From assembly GCA_014323795.1 (NCBI GenBank), contig JACONK010000037.1, forward strand, positions 248,001 through 312,000: a stretch of DNA of 64,000 nucleotides, written 5' to 3'. The notes under the pieces are model-generated. The model saw only the letters and a program-made list of their open reading frames with translations, was not told the origin of the DNA and searched no databases. Positions 56,681 to 64,000 of this stretch are shown in pieces (positions within the stretch are counted from its first letter, which is position 1; every line of letters begins with the position of its first letter). A program made the position numbers and the translations under genes. The DNA comes from Paracoccaceae bacterium. Lineage in GTDB: Bacteria > Pseudomonadota > Alphaproteobacteria > Rhodobacterales > Rhodobacteraceae.

Positions 56681-58135
56681 TCAGCCGTGGAAGTTTGACA
56701 CCGCCTTGACCCGGGTAAAACCGTGGAGTGCCTCAAACCCTTTTTCACGCCCGTGACCGGACAGGCCCACACCGCCGAAGGGGATTTCGATACCGCCCCC
56801 GGCCCCGTAGTTGTTAATATAGACCTGTCCTGCGCGGATTTCCTTGGCCATGCGCATCTGGCGCGGACCGTTCATCGTCCAGCAACCTGCGACAAGGCCG
56901 TAGTCCGTGCCGTTGGCAATTGCCAAAGCCTCTTCATCGTCAGAGAACGGTATAGCGACCTGGACCGGACCGAAGATCTCGTCTCGGGCCAGCACGTGAT
57001 CGGGCTTGTCACAGGCAAACAGCGTAGGCCGCACATAGGCACCCCCGTTCGGCGCGTCCGCGGCAATATCCGCCTCTGCCGCACGGGTCAGGTCGCCGCC
57101 CTGGCCCAGGAAATCTTCGACGATACCCTTCTGCCGGTTCGATACCACCGGACCAACATCAGGGTTGTCCGATGCCGGGCCGACCCGCAGTGCCCGGTAA
57201 CGTTCTGCCATGGCCTCCACAACCTCGTCATAGCGGCTTTGATGCACCAGAATGCGCGACGAGGCAGAGCAGGTCTGCCCCGCGTTCTGCAGGCCTGCGC
57301 TGATCAGGACGGGCAGCGCAGCCCCGAGATCCGCATCTCCGAAGACGATCTGCGGGGATTTTCCGCCAAGCTCCAGCGTCACCGGAACGATATTTTCCGC
57401 AGCGTATTGCTGGATCAGCCTGCCCACACGGACAGAGCCGGTGAAAGACATATGGTGTACGCCCCGGTGCCGGGCGAGCGCGGCCCCCGCCTCCGGTCCG
57501 CGGCCCGGAACAAGGTTCAGCGCACCCGCGGGCAGCCCGGCGCGGCGACCGATCTCTGCAAAGGCGAGCGCGGTCAGGCTTGCCTCTTCCGCCGGTTTCA
57601 GCACCACCGCATTGCCCGCAGCCAGTGCCGCCCCGGCAGCCCGACCGATGATCTGCATCGGATAATTCCAGGGCACGATAATCCCGGCGACCCCATGGGG
57701 TTCGCGCAGCGTGTAGACAGTAAATCCATTCTGATAGGGGATCGTATCCCCGTGCAGTTTGTCTGCCGCGCCCGCGTAGAATTCGAGATAGCGGGCGAGC
57801 CCGACGACATCCGCATGCCCCTGTTTCAGCGGCTTGCCGACATCGAGGCTTTCAAGCTGTGCCAGTTCATCCGCGTGGTCAAGCACCAGCCGGTGCATCC
57901 TGTGCAGGATACGCCCGCGTTCCATCGCCGTGGTTCTGCCCCATGCGCCTGCCATTGCCGCCTGTGCCGCGGCCACCGCCGCATCCACATCCGCCGCGCC
58001 CCCGGCGGCGATTTCGCACAGCACGGACCCGTCCGACGGGTTATAAAGCGGCAGCCGGTCACCGCTGTCAGCCGCACACCATGCGTCACCGATCAGGCAG
58101 AGGCCGGGATCAAGCCCGAGGGGGTGGATAGTCAT
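56681..58135 (-). CDS. aldehyde dehydrogenase family protein
   Basis: NAD(P)-dependent oxidation of an aldehyde. 484 residues from ATG 58135, with GGGAGA upstream. GFTVYTLREPHGVAGIIVPWN, the catalytic Glu in TLELGGKSPQ and the catalytic Cys in NAGQTCSASSR are visible, and the end is FGGVGLSGHGREKGFEALH. It resembles the betaine/aminoaldehyde dehydrogenase branch. Placement after livF suggests it handles an aldehyde from the transported compound; this is inference. Confidence 0.93.
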   Translation of the reverse strand: MTIHPLGLDPGLCLIGDAWCAADSGDRLPLYNPSDGSVLCEIAAGGAADVDAAVAAAQAAMAGAWGRTTAMERGRILHRMHRLVLDHADELAQLESLDVGKPLKQGHADVVGLARYLEFYAGAADKLHGDTIPYQNGFTVYTLREPHGVAGIIVPWNYPMQIIGRAAGAALAAGNAVVLKPAEEASLTALAFAEIGRRAGLPAGALNLVPGRGPEAGAALARHRGVHHMSFTGSVRVGRLIQQYAAENIVPVTLELGGKSPQIVFGDADLGAALPVLISAGLQNAGQTCSASSRILVHQSRYDEVVEAMAERYRALRVGPASDNPDVGPVVSNRQKGIVEDFLGQGGDLTRAAEADIAADAPNGGAYVRPTLFACDKPDHVLARDEIFGPVQVAIPFSDDEEALAIANGTDYGLVAGCWTMNGPRQMRMAKEIRAGQVYINNYGAGGGIEIPFGGVGLSGHGREKGFEALHGFTRVKAVSNFHG

Positions 58136-58399
58136 GGCAGGTCTCCCGTAATTGGCTTTGGCGGCAGATTTAGAAACGATATCCGCAACCTGGAAAGACG
58201 CCCTTTTTGCATTCTCGGGCGAAAATGGCGGAAAATCGATCCCCGATTCTGGCACCGGCTCGCAAATCCAGGGTCCGGACCAGGCAACCACATCCGTACG
58301 TCGCAGAGTCGCCACACGGCTGCCTTTGTCAAGGAGATCATAGCGGACAATTCCACCCGTGTCATCATCAACACGACGTCTTTGAATTGGGTTCGACAT
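58136..58399 (-). other. open frame continuous with the aldehyde dehydrogenase
   Basis: The same frame stays open upstream to an ATG at 58399 with GAAAGG before it. It would add 88 residues (starting MSNPIQRRRVDDDTGGIVRY, with WSGPWICEPVPESGIDFP inside). Aldehyde dehydrogenases do not normally carry this, and I recognise no domain. It may be a separate gene remnant fused in frame, or chance. Confidence 0.35.
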
Positions 58400-58572
58400 T
58401 TCGGAAACCTTTCTTTGCCAGTGCGCCAAAGCGCAGTTTCGTGCAAGCCTACGCCGTTCGCGGGCAGGCGCAAGCCGAAGGACGACATGGGCCTGGCGGT
58501 TTCAGGCCTTCCTTTGCAGATTTTCGTGTGTCTCCGAATCAGGTCCGTGGCGCACTGTGCCCCGCTGTCTGC

Positions 58573-59277
58573 CTAGTGCCCGAAATATGCTTCTGCGAAC
58601 GCCTCGTTTTCTGACAATTCCGCCGCCGTTCCCTCCGCCTTGACCCGCCCGCTTTCAAGCACGTAGACCCGTTCCGCAAGCGACAGGGCGAAGTTGGCGT
58701 TTTGCTCGGCGATCACAATTGTCAGGCCGAACTCATCGCGCAGGCGGCGCAAAACCCCGGCGATCTCGATACAGACCTTTGGGGCCAGTCCGATCGTCGG
58801 CTCATCGACCAGCAACACCTGCGGGGATGTCATAAGCGCACGTCCCAGGCTGACCATCTGCCGCTCGCCCCCTGACTGGGTGGAGATCTCCTGTCCCTCC
58901 CGCTCTTTCAGCCGGGGGAAGAGGCTGTGCACGATTCCCAGATTACGCTCAATATCGCCTCGTGCCGTGTAGGCACCGACCAAAAGGGTGTCGCGCACGC
59001 TCATGTAGGGGAAGAGGTTGAAGCGTTCCGGCGCGTAACCCACCCCGTGCGCCACTATTGTAGCGGGTTTCCGGCCCAACACATCCGTACCCGCCACCTG
59101 CACCGTGCCGGTCGCCCGGGCCAGCCCCATAACGCTGTCAAAGAATGTCGACTTGCCCGCGCCATTGGCACCGATCAGCGCGATAATCTCTCCCTTTGTT
59201 GCTCTGATGGACACATTAAAGAGTGCCTGTGCCCTGCCATAAAAGGCATTAAGGTCCGTGACAGTCAGACAGCTCAT
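58573..59277 (-). CDS. livF: Liv-type ABC transporter, ATPase LivF
   Basis: 234 residues. Walker A is GANGAGKST, the signature is TQSGGERQMVSLGRALM and Walker B is VLLVDEP. LivF and LivG form the ATPase pair of branched-chain amino acid-type (HAAT) importers. Overlaps livG by four bases. Confidence 0.95.
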   Translation of the reverse strand: MSCLTVTDLNAFYGRAQALFNVSIRATKGEIIALIGANGAGKSTFFDSVMGLARATGTVQVAGTDVLGRKPATIVAHGVGYAPERFNLFPYMSVRDTLLVGAYTARGDIERNLGIVHSLFPRLKEREGQEISTQSGGERQMVSLGRALMTSPQVLLVDEPTIGLAPKVCIEIAGVLRRLRDEFGLTIVIAEQNANFALSLAERVYVLESGRVKAEGTAAELSENEAFAEAYFGH

Positions 59278-60008
59278 GCCGCACCCCCCAGATAAGACGT
59301 ACGCACGGCCTGATTACCCATGACATCGGCGAATCTGCCCTGCGTGATCATCCGGCCCCGGTCGATGGCTATGGCACGGTCAATCAGGGGTTCCAGTGCC
59401 TTCAGGTCGTGGCTGACAATCAGAAACGTCATACCGTTCGTGCGCATGGATTGGATCAGGTCCGATATCCGGGCGATTTCCCCTACGGTCAGGCCGGCGA
59501 ACACCTCGTCCAGCAGCATCACCTTCGGCTCCGTCGCCATGGTGCGCGCCATCTCCAGCTTGCGCAGATCGCCCATGGACAGTTCCGCCGGAACACGGTC
59601 AAGGTCTGCCTCCGTGAAGCCGACGGACAGTGCCAGGTTTCGTTCCCGTGCATGGTCCGGGCCGCGCATCACCATGCCCCGGATGCTGTCGGGCATCATG
59701 CCGACACGGATATTTTCTGCTACGGAGATCTCCGGAAAAGGCCGCGGTACCTGGTAGGTGCGGCTTACGCCTGCGCGGATGCGCGCCGGAGTGGAAAGCG
59801 CGGTCAATTCAGCCCCGTCGAGCCTGATCGAGCCGGAGGTGGGGCGCAGTTCCCCCATAATCAGGCTGAAGACAGTCGTTTTCCCGGCCCCGTTCGGGCC
59901 AATCAGCCCGACGCTTTCACCCGGTTCCAATCGGAACGACAGGCCATCCGTCGCCATCAGGCCACCAAAGTGCTTGAAAAGTGTATTGACCTCCAATGCC
60001 GCGCTCAT
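59274..60008 (-). CDS. livG: Liv-type ABC transporter, ATPase LivG
   Basis: 244 residues from ATG 60008, which overlaps the livM stop. Walker A is GPNGAGKTT, the signature LSMGDLRKLEMARTMA and Walker B VMLLDEVFAG. The signature is slightly altered (LSMGD for LSGGQ), as is common in this group. Confidence 0.95.
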   Translation of the reverse strand: MSAALEVNTLFKHFGGLMATDGLSFRLEPGESVGLIGPNGAGKTTVFSLIMGELRPTSGSIRLDGAELTALSTPARIRAGVSRTYQVPRPFPEISVAENIRVGMMPDSIRGMVMRGPDHARERNLALSVGFTEADLDRVPAELSMGDLRKLEMARTMATEPKVMLLDEVFAGLTVGEIARISDLIQSMRTNGMTFLIVSHDLKALEPLIDRAIAIDRGRMITQGRFADVMGNQAVRTSYLGGAA

Positions 60009-60943
60009 AACCGGCGTAACCGATCCCATACGCCTGTTGCGATGTGGATCAGCCCCCTGGGCTGGTACATGTATAGGACCAAAGCGATACTGCCATAAAT
60101 GAGGTAGCGTTCGGCCCCTGGCAGATAGGGGCGCAGATATTCCAGCAGGAACGTCAGGAAAAATGCGCCGAGAACCGGCCCGACAATGGTTGAGACCCCG
60201 CCGATGAGTGCAGCCACGATGATGGTGAAGACCATGTTGATATCGAACAGGGCCCGCGGTGCGACAGAACCGAGGTAATGCACATAGAACGCACCCCCCA
60301 GTCCCGCCACGAAGGCGGAGGCCAGGAAGGCGAACATCTTTAACCGCACGATACTTAGGCCGGATCCGCTGACTGCCTCCTCATTCATGCCGATGGCCGA
60401 TAGTGCCGTGCCGATGCGTGTGCGCATCAACAGCCACATGGAAAGCGCGATCACGACCATCAGGGTGACAGACAGGTAGTAGCCGTTTACCGCCCCGCGC
60501 GTCAGCGTCGGCAGGCCGGACATGCCCCGTGTGCCGCCCGTCAGATCCGGGCGGATCACCTGGACGAGCTGGTACATCAGCTCCATAAGGGCGAGCGTAA
60601 CCAGCGCGAAGTAGCTGCCTTTGATCCTGAGTGCCGGGACCAGCACGATCACCCCGCCCAGCATGGTTGCGAGCACGGCTATGGGAATCGACATTTCCAC
60701 TGGCACGTCGAAGTGCTTCGTCAGAATGGCCGTGGTATAAGCACCGATGCCGATCAAAAACGGGTGCCCGAAAGAGATATACCCCGTCCGTCCGCTTAAA
60801 ACATCCCAGCTGATGGCAAAGATCGCCAGGTAATTGGCGAAGATGAACGTACGCAGCGTACCTTTAGACACAAACCAGGGCAGCAAAAACAGCCCCGCGA
60901 TAAACAAAACCCAAAGCGCGAAATGATACCGGCGCAGGTTCAC
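60005..60943 (-). CDS. livM: Liv-type ABC transporter, permease LivM
   Basis: 312 residues from GTG 60943, preceded by AGGGAAG and overlapping the livH stop as GTGA. About eight to nine membrane helices. The family segment SGRTGYISFGHPFLIGIGAY is present, as is ALMELMYQLVQVIRPDLTGG. Confidence 0.94.
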   Translation of the reverse strand: MNLRRYHFALWVLFIAGLFLLPWFVSKGTLRTFIFANYLAIFAISWDVLSGRTGYISFGHPFLIGIGAYTTAILTKHFDVPVEMSIPIAVLATMLGGVIVLVPALRIKGSYFALVTLALMELMYQLVQVIRPDLTGGTRGMSGLPTLTRGAVNGYYLSVTLMVVIALSMWLLMRTRIGTALSAIGMNEEAVSGSGLSIVRLKMFAFLASAFVAGLGGAFYVHYLGSVAPRALFDINMVFTIIVAALIGGVSTIVGPVLGAFFLTFLLEYLRPYLPGAERYLIYGSIALVLYMYQPRGLIHIATGVWDRLRRL

Positions 60944-61791
60944 GGTTCTTCCCTGCCAAAAAGCCCGTGCGGCCGTGCGATCAGAACGCCGATGATCAGG
61001 ATCATGGTGAAGACGCCGCGCAGTTCCGGCGCGATGAGGCTGGATGTTATGATCTCCATAAAGCCCACGATATGGGCCACGATCAGGGTGCCGAAGATGG
61101 ATCCGATGCCGCCCACGATCACCACGGCAACGGCGATGATCAGCGGTGCCACCCACATGCCAGGATAAAGCTGCGTGTAGCTGGCGAAGAACACACCCGC
61201 GACCGCACCCAGGGTGCCCGATATGCCCCAGGTGAAGGCATTCACCCGATCCGTATCCACACCGGAAAGTGCCGCACCCTTGGGGTCCATGCTGACGGCC
61301 CGCATGGCACGGCCGATGTGGGTGGAACGCGCAAAGACGTAGAGTGCGATCAGAATGACCCAACTGACAATCGCCGCGATGAGGTTCGAATAGGGGATGG
61401 CAATGTCTGCGACACGTCCAACCCCGGGAACGATGGGAAGGAGTATCTTCGAACTGTCTCCGAACCGGAAAATGATCCCTGCCTGAACAACCACCGCGAG
61501 GATCAGCGTGGAGATTTCCACCGCCACATGATTGCCCTTCAGTGGTTTGACGATTGCCTGGAATTTTGCCAGCCCCATGGCCGCGCCCACAACAGCGGCA
61601 AGCCCCACGCCCGCAAACTTCGGCAGACCCAATTGCTGGGCAAAATAGAAATAGGTGTAGCCCCCCGCCAGCAGGTAAGTGCCGTAGGCCAGGTTCAGCA
61701 CCCGCCCCACAGAAAAGATCAGTGTAAAGCCCATCGCGATCAGGGCATAGAGCCCGCTGAGCAGAAGCCCTTGAATGAGGATTTGCAGCAT
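60940..61791 (-). CDS. livH: Liv-type ABC transporter, permease LivH
   Basis: 283 residues from ATG 61791. The start MLQILIQGLLLSGLYALIAM and GFTLIFSVGRVLNLAYGTYL are typical of LivH, with about eight membrane helices. Coupled to livM. Confidence 0.94.
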   Translation of the reverse strand: MLQILIQGLLLSGLYALIAMGFTLIFSVGRVLNLAYGTYLLAGGYTYFYFAQQLGLPKFAGVGLAAVVGAAMGLAKFQAIVKPLKGNHVAVEISTLILAVVVQAGIIFRFGDSSKILLPIVPGVGRVADIAIPYSNLIAAIVSWVILIALYVFARSTHIGRAMRAVSMDPKGAALSGVDTDRVNAFTWGISGTLGAVAGVFFASYTQLYPGMWVAPLIIAVAVVIVGGIGSIFGTLIVAHIVGFMEIITSSLIAPELRGVFTMILIIGVLIARPHGLFGREEP

Positions 61792-61856
61792 AATACGGGA
61801 GCCTTGGCCTGCAGGCACATCGCCGCGCTCCGGACGCTGACCCGGGCGCGGCTGTG

Positions 61857-63143
61857 TTATTTTACCCAGCTCGGCAGTTCAAACTCGGTATTTGCGTATT
61901 CGAACGGGTAAACCACGCCGACCGACCCATCCTCCTTCCACTGGATGACCACCATGGACGGCTGGGCGAAGTCATAGGGTGCTTCCAGATCAAACAGCGC
62001 ATTATGCGGATAGGTACGCCCCGTCACGGGCTCTTTGGTATCGTAATCCCAGAAGCCGTAGCGCAGCCACATTTTGCCATCCTTTTCAAGTTTCAGATCC
62101 TGCTTAAGCATCGCCGCCGACCAAGCCTTGACGTCTTCAAATCCGCCAGCCTCTTCTGCGGCGGCCATGGCCTGTTTCAGCCCGTGATAGGCATTGAACC
62201 CGTTGAAATGCGGCACTTTCGGGCGGGAGGAATACTTCGCCTGATAGTCATCCACGAACTTCCGGCTGACCGGATCAAGCGGAAAACCCACGGACGGAAT
62301 CGGCGAAAGGGTGGAAATACCACCGCCAGCCCCGCCAGTGTCATCCCAGTATTCCAGACCCAGGGCAGAAACATTCACGCCCGTCATCGCCATCGGCACC
62401 TGCAGCTTCACATATTGGGAAGAGATCACCTGGCTGTTCACTGAACTCACCTGATAGATGAAATCCGCCCCGGAAGCCCGGGCCTTGGAAAAGATCGGCG
62501 CAAAGTCAACGGTGTTCACGTCGTAGGTGATGATTTCTTTCACTTCGATGTCAGCCACCGGTGCCAGCCCGTCCGTCACGAGCCCGGTGATCGCGTCGCC
62601 GAATGCGGTATCTTCGGCCAGGATGACCACGGAATCGAATCCCATCTTTGCCTTCAGCACGTCCGCGCCGAAATTGATGTAGAGTGTCGCAAGTGCTTCA
62701 TCCGAGGCGATGTTCATAAAGTAAGGGGCCATTGTGTCGCGGTCTTCCACGATCATGTCGATGATGTCGATGTAGCTGGTCCATGTGTCGAGCGTGGGGA
62801 TCTGGAATTCCTGCATCCGGGGCAGCCAGCCCAGGCTGACATCGTCGATGGAGCCGGAGATGATGAAATCCACCTCCTCGGTTTCTGCCAGGTATTCATA
62901 AGCTTTTACGCCTTCAGTCACATCTTCCTGCGTATCCGCCGCCACCAGCGTGATCTTTTGCCCGCCCATCACGCCGCCTGCGGCGTTGAGCTCCTCGATC
63001 GCCACTTCTGCCCCGCGCAAGGTGGAAAGCCCGGTGTCCGATGACAGTGATCCGATGAAACCGACCTTGACGTCCGCCTCCGCAGCCGTCGCCATCAGCC
63101 CTGCGGCCATGGCTGCCGCAAAAAAAGCCCCGGTCTTCTGCAT
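61857..63143 (-). CDS. Liv-type ABC transporter, substrate-binding protein
   Basis: 428 residues from ATG 63143, with AAGGAGA upstream. Signal peptide MQKTGAFFAAAMAAGLMATA, then a type I periplasmic fold: VKVGFIGSLSSDTGLSTLRG and AEVAIEELNAAGGVMGGQKI. The ligand is not evident; neighbours (aldehyde dehydrogenase, RidA) hint at an amine or amino acid-derived compound. Confidence 0.93.
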   Translation of the reverse strand: MQKTGAFFAAAMAAGLMATAAEADVKVGFIGSLSSDTGLSTLRGAEVAIEELNAAGGVMGGQKITLVAADTQEDVTEGVKAYEYLAETEEVDFIISGSIDDVSLGWLPRMQEFQIPTLDTWTSYIDIIDMIVEDRDTMAPYFMNIASDEALATLYINFGADVLKAKMGFDSVVILAEDTAFGDAITGLVTDGLAPVADIEVKEIITYDVNTVDFAPIFSKARASGADFIYQVSSVNSQVISSQYVKLQVPMAMTGVNVSALGLEYWDDTGGAGGGISTLSPIPSVGFPLDPVSRKFVDDYQAKYSSRPKVPHFNGFNAYHGLKQAMAAAEEAGGFEDVKAWSAAMLKQDLKLEKDGKMWLRYGFWDYDTKEPVTGRTYPHNALFDLEAPYDFAQPSMVVIQWKEDGSVGVVYPFEYANTEFELPSWVK

Positions 63144-63494
63144 GGTCTGTTCTCCTTGTGTTACGGCCAGAAATTTGGCCGCCATGTATAGCGTTACATG
63201 ACACGGAATCAGCACCAGGGGTCCGGAGTCAATAGAATTTTTTACCTTTGAAACGCAGGGTTGGCCTGGCGGACAACACGAACCGGCCGGATCATCGGGT
63301 TGATTGTGGCACTGCCGCGCATGTAGAAATGAAGGTGGTCCGGATGCCGCCTGCCTGTAATGCCCGACGGGGACAGTCGTGTGTGGCGCGGAAGGCACCC
63401 CTCTCCCGCCACAACCGGTGCGTTGCGCTACGTTGGGAAAGGGCATCCATCAGGAGTATTTGCAGCGGCAGGCCAGCGTTGAAGTCGCGGTCTG
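63144..63494. other. gene-free stretch before the transporter
   Basis: 351 bases containing the promoter side of the transporter operon. A hairpin with arms TGTGGCG and CGCCACA spans 63382-63413. Nothing else seen. Confidence 0.5.
63382..63413. repeat. intergenic hairpin, TGTGGCG family
   Basis: Arms TGTGGCG (63382-63388) and CGCCACA (63407-63413) pair perfectly across an 18-base loop. Confidence 0.5.
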
Positions 63495-63908
63495 TCAGGC
63501 GATTCCGGGGATATTTCCCTCACCGTCATGGATCACTGCATCCACGTCAATTTCCACAACCATGCCCGGTTGGCTTAGCCCGGCAGTTACGCCTGTCAGA
63601 ACCGGCGCGATGCCTTTGAAAATCTCGCCATGGGCGCGGATGAACCCATGCGCGTCGGCATCTTCGGTCAGGTAAGCGCGGACCCGGCAGACGTGGCGCA
63701 GCTCTGCGCCGACGTCTTTGAGTGCCTGTTCGATCCTGTCGAGGATGTAGCGGGTCTGCGCGTAAGCATTGCCGGGTGCGTGCAGTCTGCCCGACGGTTC
63801 GATGGCCGTGGTTCCTGCAACCCAGACGAAGGGGCCCACGCGCCTGGCGCGGGCGTAGCTGCCGATTTCCTCAAACCGCCCGCCGCCCGCTGCCGTGCGC
63901 ACACCCAT
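63495..63908 (-). CDS. RidA/YjgF family protein
   Basis: 137 residues of the chorismate-mutase-like RidA fold, whose archetype hydrolyses reactive enamines and imines. GPFVWVAGTTAIEPSGRLHA at the start, RVRAYLTEDADAHGFIRAHG in the middle. The Arg that contacts the substrate carboxylate in RidA is in HVCRVRAYL. The late segment GMVVEIDVDAV replaces the usual LVEIEAIA. It starts two bases after the preceding gene, so they form an operon. Confidence 0.9.
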   Translation of the reverse strand: MGVRTAAGGGRFEEIGSYARARRVGPFVWVAGTTAIEPSGRLHAPGNAYAQTRYILDRIEQALKDVGAELRHVCRVRAYLTEDADAHGFIRAHGEIFKGIAPVLTGVTAGLSQPGMVVEIDVDAVIHDGEGNIPGIA

Positions 63909-63910
63909 GT

Positions 63911-64000
63911 CTAGATTTCCAGCCGTGTGCGGACCGCCGCCGCCGCGGCGTGCAGTGCTTTCGTTTCAGCCGGCGTCAGGCGCATTTCTTCTACAGACAG
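63911..64000 (-). CDS. C-terminal end of an unidentified protein (cut by window edge)
   Basis: The last 29 codons and TAG of a leftward gene, ending EEMRLTPAETKALHAAAAAV and a few more residues. Only two bases separate it from RidA, so they are co-transcribed. Too short to identify. Confidence 0.7.
   Translation of the reverse strand: MSVEEMRLTPAETKALHAAAAAVRTRLEI

Noticed and set aside
56723-58576. 617-codon open frame on the plus strand
   Set aside because: It runs antisense to the aldehyde dehydrogenase, whose motifs are unmistakable; long antisense frames are common in GC-rich genes and the product looks like no protein.

Overview
The window reads as a chromosome segment of an alphaproteobacterium of the Rhodobacterales type. 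The clearest evidence is gene order: bamE / DUF177 / rpmF / plsX / fabH / ihfA / MerR regulator / tRNA-Pro, and scpB-scpA-nagZ-SPOR-argS-dgt facing erpA and xth. Both are arrangements I know from Rhodobacteraceae. Coding density is unusually low for that group. Several gene-free stretches of 300-700 bases, broken genes and gaps in otherwise conserved runs suggest a genome losing genes. No rRNA, CRISPR array, insertion sequence or prophage was seen.

Layout. 0.2-2.8 kb: two RTX (calcium-binding nonapeptide repeat) genes, one with a frame break at a T8 tract and one cut by an in-frame TAG. A third, decayed copy of the first lies at 31.1-31.8 kb, with its upstream region still recognisable. 3-13 kb: ilvC, a [2Fe-2S] ferredoxin, cysE, the acpP-fabF-mltG run, an orphan NuoE/NuoF-type fusion (formate dehydrogenase beta-like) and an acyl-CoA synthetase. 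13.4-16.2 kb: moaA, olsB, msrB, bamE. 16.3-21.6 kb: the lipid/ribosome block plus tRNA-Pro and dcd. 22-30.7 kb: the scp/nagZ/argS/dgt block, erpA, xth, tRNA-Gln and a DUF1523 membrane protein. 31.8-36.4 kb: a PfkB kinase, an Ada-like repair protein, a small heat-shock protein with a possible RNA thermometer, and dapD. 36.6-45.9 kb: phenylacetate catabolism, with paaZ divergent from paaI-paaK, and thiolase-paaA-paaBCDE. Phenylacetate is activated by PaaK, epoxidised by PaaABC(D)E, ring-opened by PaaZ and cleaved by the thiolase; PaaI rescues stalled CoA esters. PaaF/G/H-type enzymes and a paa regulator are not in the window.

46-51 kb is the most unusual accessory region. After yggT and a periplasmic msrA come two tandemly duplicated genes for alanine/glycine-rich proteins. 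These have 18-residue WDAG repeats and a hydrophobic glycine-rich C-terminal half, and both copies keep the same perfect inverted repeat upstream. They are followed by an AT-richer DNA adenine methyltransferase / PD-(D/E)XK-like nuclease pair, probably a small type II restriction-modification system. 51-55.6 kb: rsfS, gpmI, ctpA and rppH, without the rlmH and murein hydrolase genes I would expect between them. 55.9-64 kb: an exported ankyrin protein, an aldehyde dehydrogenase, a complete Liv-type ABC transporter, a RidA protein and the end of one more gene.

Start codons were chosen from Shine-Dalgarno matches, overlaps with neighbours and usual family length. Function calls come from recognising motifs and family sequence patterns; no search was run.
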